From contig NZ_JOCB01000052.1 in NCBI RefSeq assembly GCF_000718775.1, positions 1 through 64,000 of the forward strand: a DNA stretch of 64,000 nt, read 5' to 3'. Position numbers and translations under genes: made by a program. The stretch is from Streptomyces sp. NRRL S-31. GTDB taxonomy: Bacteria; Actinomycetota; Actinomycetes; Streptomycetales; Streptomycetaceae. Shown piece after piece: positions 60,182 through 64,000 of this stretch (position 1 is the first letter of the stretch; each line of letters starts with the position of its first letter). The notes under the pieces are model-generated. The model ran no database searches. It was not told the DNA's origin and worked only from the letters and a program-made list of their open reading frames with translations.

Positions 60182-60808
60182 TCAGACGCTGTGGGCCCCG
60201 GCCGGCGTGGAGCGGAGGAAGGCGTCGCCCTTCCACCGCCACGCGGCCGGGGTCTTCACGTCGGGGCAGCAACTGGGCACGGCGTCCGAGGAGTAGCCGA
60301 GCAGCGTGGCGGAGACGGTACCGGCGCGGACGCCGAAGGCGGTGACCGTGAGCCGCTCCGCGGGCCGGACCAGGGTGGCCACCACGCGCGGCGCGCCGCC
60401 GCCGGCGGGGCGGGTGAGGACGTAGACGCCGTCGGGCGGGGTGCCCATGGGGGCGTCGCAGTGGACCACCGCGACGGTTTCCGGCCTGCCGTCGCCGTCC
60501 AGGTCCCCGGTGGCCTTCTTGACGACGATCGCCTTCACCGGACCGCACTCCAGGGGGAAGGCCACACCGGCCGTGCTCGGCGGTGCGGCGGCCGCGGGGG
60601 CGGGCCGGCCGGCCGGACCGGGGGCGGACTGGGCGGCCGTGGCCGATCCGGGCTGGACGACGGAGGAGAGGGCCACGACGCCGGCGACGGCCGCCGCGGT
60701 GGCGACCCAGTGCACGGGCCGGGCCTGGGCGTGGGCGAGTTCCGGGACGGCTGATTGCTGCACGAGGAGTGTCTCCTGTGAGGGCTGTGCCGGTGGGATG
60801 GCCTGCAT
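60182..60808 (-). CDS. Secreted or membrane-anchored protein of unknown function
   Basis: 208 aa from ATG 60808 (MQAIPPAQPSQETLLVQQ). A hydrophobic segment at about 32-55 (VHWVATAAAVAGVVALSSVV) and an Ala/Pro linker lead to an exported domain with strands. It has a calcium-site-like loop, GDLDGDGRPETVAVVHC, as in FG-GAP/VCBS proteins, and four cysteines. It is convergent with the ferredoxin gene (7-bp gap). I do not recognise the family with confidence. Confidence 0.7.
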   Translation of the reverse strand: MQAIPPAQPSQETLLVQQSAVPELAHAQARPVHWVATAAAVAGVVALSSVVQPGSATAAQSAPGPAGRPAPAAAAPPSTAGVAFPLECGPVKAIVVKKATGDLDGDGRPETVAVVHCDAPMGTPPDGVYVLTRPAGGGAPRVVATLVRPAERLTVTAFGVRAGTVSATLLGYSSDAVPSCCPDVKTPAAWRWKGDAFLRSTPAGAHSV

Positions 60809-60982
60809 CGTGCCATACGTCACAGTGCGGGGGAACGGCGGGGTCCGGGATTCCCGCAGGCGATGGGCGCGCACGGAACAGGTGCCGCTGTCGATGGCGG
60901 CTCCGGTCGCGCTCCCGGCGCCGAACACGGCAGCGGTACCGGTGGCGCGACCGGCACCGGTAGGACTACCGCGTCAACGGAC

Positions 60983-61034
60983 GGGCGCCGTGGCCGGGTT
61001 CCCGTCGTCGGCGGGGAACTCGGCCACGGCGCCC
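60983..61034 (-). terminator. Terminator hairpin after trmI
   Basis: Long stem: 14-bp perfect arms (60983-60996 and 61021-61034), one mismatch, then 6 bp more (60998-61003 and 61014-61019); 32 nt beyond the trmI stop. Confidence 0.8.
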
Positions 61035-61065
61035 TCGCGTTGACGCACGCGCGCGTGGCGGCCGC

Positions 61066-61968
61066 TCAGCGGCCGGCGCCGCCGTCGGCGTTCGGTCCGG
61101 CGTAGTCCTCGCCGTAGGCGCCCTTGGCGGGGCGGCGGCGGCGCATGGGCGGCTCGACGCCGTCCGCGAGGCGGCGGGCGGTGAGCAGGAAGCCGGTGTG
61201 GCCGATCATCCGGTGGTCCGGGCGGACGGCCAGGCCCTCGATGTGCCAGTTGCGGATCATGGTCTCCCAGGCGGTCGGCTCGTTGAAGGAGCCGATCTCC
61301 CGGATGGACTCCACGGTCCGGGCGAGCTGGGTGGTGGTGGCCACGTAGCAGCAGAGGATGCCGCCCGGGACCAGCGCCTTGGAGACGGCCTCCAGGCACT
61401 CCCAGGGGGCGAGCATGTCGAGGATGACACGGTCGACGTCGGTGTCGGACAGGTTGTCCTGGAGGTCACCGACGGTGAGCTGCCAGGCGGGGTGCGGACC
61501 GCCGAAGTAGCGCTCCACGTTCTGCTTCGCGATCTCGGCGAAGTCCTCGCGGCGCTCGTAGGAGTGCAGCATGCCCTGGTCGCCGATGGCCCGCAGCAGG
61601 AAGCTGCTGAGCGAACCGGAGCCGACACCGGCCTCCACGACGCGGGCGCCGGGGAAGATGTCGGCGAAGGCGAGGATCTGCCCCGCGTCCTTGGGGTATA
61701 CGACGGCTGCCCCGCGGGGCATGGACAGGACGTAGTCGGGGAGCAGGGGGCGCAGCGCGAGGTAGGCCACGTTGCCGGTGGTCCGGACAACGCTGCCCTC
61801 GGGAGCGCCGATCAGTTCGTCGTGCGGGAAGGAACCCTTGTGGGTGTGGAAGTTCTTCCCGGCTTCGAGCGTGAACGTGTAGTGGCGACCCTTGGGGTCG
61901 GTCAGCTGTACCTGGTCCCCGACCTTGAAGGGCCCGCGCCTGCGGGCGGCACCGGTCGGTTCGGACAT
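61066..61968 (-). CDS. trmI: tRNA (adenine-N1)-methyltransferase (m1A58, TrmI)
   Basis: 300 aa. The N-terminal barrel has RRRGPFKVGDQVQLTDPKGRHYTFTLEAGKNFHTHKGSFPHDELIG. The AdoMet motif is PGARVVEAGVGSGSLSSFLLRAIG, then RREDFAEIAKQNVERYFGG, DVDRVILDMLAPWECLEAVSKALVPGGILCCYVATTTQL. It methylates A58 of tRNA as a tetramer. Its place next to arc and the Pup genes is common in actinobacteria. Confidence 0.95.
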   Translation of the reverse strand: MSEPTGAARRRGPFKVGDQVQLTDPKGRHYTFTLEAGKNFHTHKGSFPHDELIGAPEGSVVRTTGNVAYLALRPLLPDYVLSMPRGAAVVYPKDAGQILAFADIFPGARVVEAGVGSGSLSSFLLRAIGDQGMLHSYERREDFAEIAKQNVERYFGGPHPAWQLTVGDLQDNLSDTDVDRVILDMLAPWECLEAVSKALVPGGILCCYVATTTQLARTVESIREIGSFNEPTAWETMIRNWHIEGLAVRPDHRMIGHTGFLLTARRLADGVEPPMRRRRPAKGAYGEDYAGPNADGGAGR

Positions 61969-62042
61969 GTGACCAGCCTACCGGTTCCCCGCCGGGGGCT
62001 CGGCCACGAGGTGCGAGGGGGTGCTCCGGCCTCCGGGGTGCG

Positions 62043-63620
62043 TCAGGCCGGTCGTGCCATGGCCTTGACGAAGGCCCGCTCGACGTCCGCGGCCGACAGC
62101 ACGCCGTAGATCTCGCCGGTCTCCTCGACCACCAGGTACTCGGTGGCCGGGGTGGCCCGGAGCGCGTCCAGCAGGTCCTCCCCGGCCAGCTCGGCCGAGA
62201 CCCGCATGCCGTCGGTCAGCTCCTGGGCGAGCCCGCTGACCGCCACCCAGGGGCGGCGGTGCTCGGGTACGCCGACGATGGCCGCCTCCCGGACGAGCGA
62301 GAGCGGGTTGCCGTCGACGTCCACCACGACCAGGGCGCGGGCTCCGGCGGCGTTGGCGCGGCGCAGCGCCTCGGAGAGCGGGGTGTCGCCCTGCACCGGG
62401 ACGGCCCGCCGGGTGAGCGCCCGGGCGCGCAGCTCGGGGAGGTGTTCGCGGAGCCGGGCCATGCGCAGGCTGTTGCCGGCGCCGGTCCAGATGATCGCGG
62501 CGAGGATGGCGGCGAGCAGCGCGTCGAAGACGGTGTCCATGCCGCCCACGTCCTCGCTGCCGCCGCCCAGGGCGCCGGAGGAGTTGAGCAGCGGCAGCCC
62601 GACCAGGACGCTGACGGCGAGGGCGCGGCCGACCCAGGCCGCGGCGACGGTGCCGCTCATCGGCTTGCCGGTGATTTTCCAGACGACGGCGCGGAGCATG
62701 CGGCCGCCGTCGAGGGGGAGGCCGGGCAGGAGGTTGAAGATCGCCACGATGAGGTTGGAGATCATCAGCCCGGCGAGCAGGACGCCGGGCACGGTGCCGG
62801 GTTCGACGGGCTGCATGGCGAGGTAGAACAGGCCGGCCAGCACGAGGGAGAGCAGCGGGCCGACGAAGGCCAGCACGAACTCGCGGCCCGGGGTCTCGGC
62901 CTCCTTCTCGATCTCCGAGACGCCGCCGAAGAACTGGAGCTGGATGCGGCGGACCGGCAGCTTGAAGCGGATCGCGGCGATCGTGTGGGCCAGCTCGTGG
63001 ACCAGGACGGAGGCGTAGAAGGCGACGGCGAAGAAGAGGGAGACCAGGTAGCGGGCGGCGCCCAGCTCGGGCAGCACGCGGTCGAGCTGTCCGCCGAAGA
63101 CCCAGGTGATCAGGGCGGCGACGAGGAACCAGCTCGGCGCGACGTAGACGGGCACGCCGAAGGGGCGGCCCATGAGGATGCCGCCGCCGGGCCCGGCCTC
63201 CTTGGAGCGCGGCGGCCGGCCCTTGGCGATGCCGGAGTGGGCGAGGGAACGGTGCTCGTGGTCGGCGCCGGGGGTCCGGTGGGCCGGGTCGGCGGGGTGG
63301 TCGGCCGGGTCCGGCGTACGGGGTGCGCGGGCCTCGCCGGCTCCGGTGGGGGTGCGGTCCGTGCCGGACTCCCCGTCGTCGGCGGGCTCCTCCCCGGCTT
63401 CCGTCCTGTTCTCGGTCTCGTCGTCGTCCCCGGGGTGCCCGGAGTGCCGGGAGCGCCCGGAGTCCGACGTGGGAGGGAGCGGTCGACGGGGTGCCGCGGG
63501 GTCCGGCTCGGCGCCACGGTGGTCGGCGGGTCCCGTCGCCGGGGCCGCAGGGTCCGCGGAGTGCACGGCCGGCTCGTCGTTGCCGGACCGCGGCTGCCCG
63601 CTTCCGCCGCTCACGTCCAC
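62043..63620 (-). CDS. Site-2 protease family membrane protease (M50B) with CBS pair
   Basis: 525 aa from GTG 63620, with GAGGGG five bases upstream. Residues 1-149 are a hydrophilic Asp/Glu/Pro/His-rich extension without a signal. The membrane protease part begins at about 150 (MGRPFGVPVYVAPSWFL), with zinc site HELAH (208-212) and the second motif LLPGLPLDGGRML. A CBS pair is at about 390-515 (ALTRRAVPVQGDTPLSEALRRANAAGARALVVVDVDG...YLVVEETGEIYGVLSAADVERAF). It cleaves substrates within the membrane, for example anti-sigma factors; the target is unknown. Confidence 0.9.
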   Translation of the reverse strand: MDVSGGSGQPRSGNDEPAVHSADPAAPATGPADHRGAEPDPAAPRRPLPPTSDSGRSRHSGHPGDDDETENRTEAGEEPADDGESGTDRTPTGAGEARAPRTPDPADHPADPAHRTPGADHEHRSLAHSGIAKGRPPRSKEAGPGGGILMGRPFGVPVYVAPSWFLVAALITWVFGGQLDRVLPELGAARYLVSLFFAVAFYASVLVHELAHTIAAIRFKLPVRRIQLQFFGGVSEIEKEAETPGREFVLAFVGPLLSLVLAGLFYLAMQPVEPGTVPGVLLAGLMISNLIVAIFNLLPGLPLDGGRMLRAVVWKITGKPMSGTVAAAWVGRALAVSVLVGLPLLNSSGALGGGSEDVGGMDTVFDALLAAILAAIIWTGAGNSLRMARLREHLPELRARALTRRAVPVQGDTPLSEALRRANAAGARALVVVDVDGNPLSLVREAAIVGVPEHRRPWVAVSGLAQELTDGMRVSAELAGEDLLDALRATPATEYLVVEETGEIYGVLSAADVERAFVKAMARPA

Positions 63621-63797
63621 GGTGTCCCCTCGTTCGAAGCGTCTTCCGCACCTACCGGACGGAAGGGTCTCTGGTCGATGGTATGCGGCGGTGGTGACAC
63701 GTTCCGCCCCGGCACCCCTTGTGTTCGCCCCGGGGACGCCCGGCGGACGCGGCCGGCGGCTGGGGCGCTGTCAGTGGTGGGCCGTATGGTCTGGGGC

Positions 63798-64000
63798 ATG
63801 GACAGCAGCATCGACGAGGCGGCGGCCCGGCCGGGCGACGCCGAGCGGACGGCACCGGCCGCCCCGGGCCCGCGGCCGCAGCCGGACCCCGCGGTGCCCG
63901 TGGCGCCCGCGGTGCCCGCGGTGCCCGTGGCGGAGCCGGCCGGCGGCCGGACCGCGGTCGCACCGGCCTCGCTGTCGCCGTCCCGGGCCGGCGACTTCAT
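63798..64000 (+). CDS. RecB-family PD-(D/E)XK nuclease, N-terminal fragment
   Basis: The frame from ATG 63798 runs off the window. After an Ala/Pro-rich leader (PVAPAVPAVPVAEPAGG, from a GTGCCCG-type repeat) it reads ASLSPSRAGDFM, the start of actinobacterial RecB-like nucleases (LSPSRASDFMQCP...). TATGGT at 63785-63790 lies seven bases before the ATG and there is no ribosome site, so it is probably leaderless. Divergent from the site-2 protease gene. Only 67 residues are visible. Confidence 0.7.
   Translation, partial: MDSSIDEAAARPGDAERTAPAAPGPRPQPDPAVPVAPAVPAVPVAEPAGGRTAVAPASLSPSRAGDF

Noticed and set aside
1..64000. tRNA, rRNA, insertion sequences, prophage or integrative element
   Set aside because: No cloverleaf-like sequence, rRNA similarity, transposase/integrase frame or flanking direct repeat was recognised; the order is core-chromosome like.

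Overview
The window is a piece of Streptomyces chromosome. The evidence is the very high GC content with near-uniform G/C at third codon positions, frequent GTG and TTG starts, only two TTA codons noticed (both in one gene pair), and a gene order that from memory follows the core-chromosome stretch of Streptomyces coelicolor running from pheT/pheS through infC, the rar (cvn9) conservon and tat genes to the pafA-prcBA-pup-dop-arc region. I saw no rRNA, tRNA, insertion sequence, prophage or CRISPR array.

Region by region. 0-5 kb: the start of a secreted protein, a 3-hydroxyacyl-CoA dehydrogenase, a TTA-containing convergent pair (small membrane protein and NUDIX hydrolase), an NsdA-like TPR regulator and a PP2C phosphatase. 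5-13.2 kb: translation genes (pheT, pheS, a TrmH-type methyltransferase, rplT, rpmI, infC) plus a PAS histidine kinase and a DUF1844 protein. 13.2-18.5 kb: an SseB-like protein, a mycosin protease and its partner, a proline-rich membrane protein whose reading frame is broken by an 8-bp tandem duplication. 18.8-25.2 kb: a PLP-dependent aldolase/deaminase-like enzyme and a gamma-glutamylation catabolic cluster (SDR, aldehyde dehydrogenase, GlnA4-like synthetase, divergent GntR/FadR regulator, C26 hydrolase). 25.2-35.7 kb: LysR plus TDT transporter, a BtuF-like protein with an XRE-cupin regulator, a glycine betaine ABC transporter (ATPase-CBS and fused permease/binding protein), a 5'-3' exonuclease, an iron-box-controlled siderophore-interacting protein, a GNAT acetyltransferase and an RluA-type pseudouridine synthase.

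35.8-40.4 kb is a five-gene conservon (kinase-like, roadblock, DUF742, GTPase, P450) reading as one operon; the P450 lacks the normally invariant ExxR motif. 40.8-45 kb holds a Ski2/Mtr4-type helicase and tatC/tatA. 45.2-61.9 kb is the Pup-proteasome region: pafC, pafB, two FKBP isomerases, pafA, an MFS/LacI pair inserted between pafA and prcA, prcA, prcB, the ruin of an endonuclease VII gene, pup, dop, arc, a ferredoxin, a secreted protein and trmI. A site-2 protease and the start of a RecB-family nuclease close the window.

How they work together: PafA ligates Pup (activated by Dop) to substrates, the Arc ATPase unfolds them and PrcBA degrades them, while PafBC is a DNA-damage regulator. The 20-25 kb cluster looks like glutamylate-oxidise-hydrolyse catabolism of an amine, with GlnA4 (gamma-glutamylethanolamide synthetase) the likely identity of the synthetase. 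The main surprises are the repeat-driven frameshift, the decayed endonuclease VII overlapping prcB, the bldA-type TTA codons in two abutting genes, the infC leader (attenuator-like hairpins plus a probable AUC start), and several genes that appear to be leaderless.
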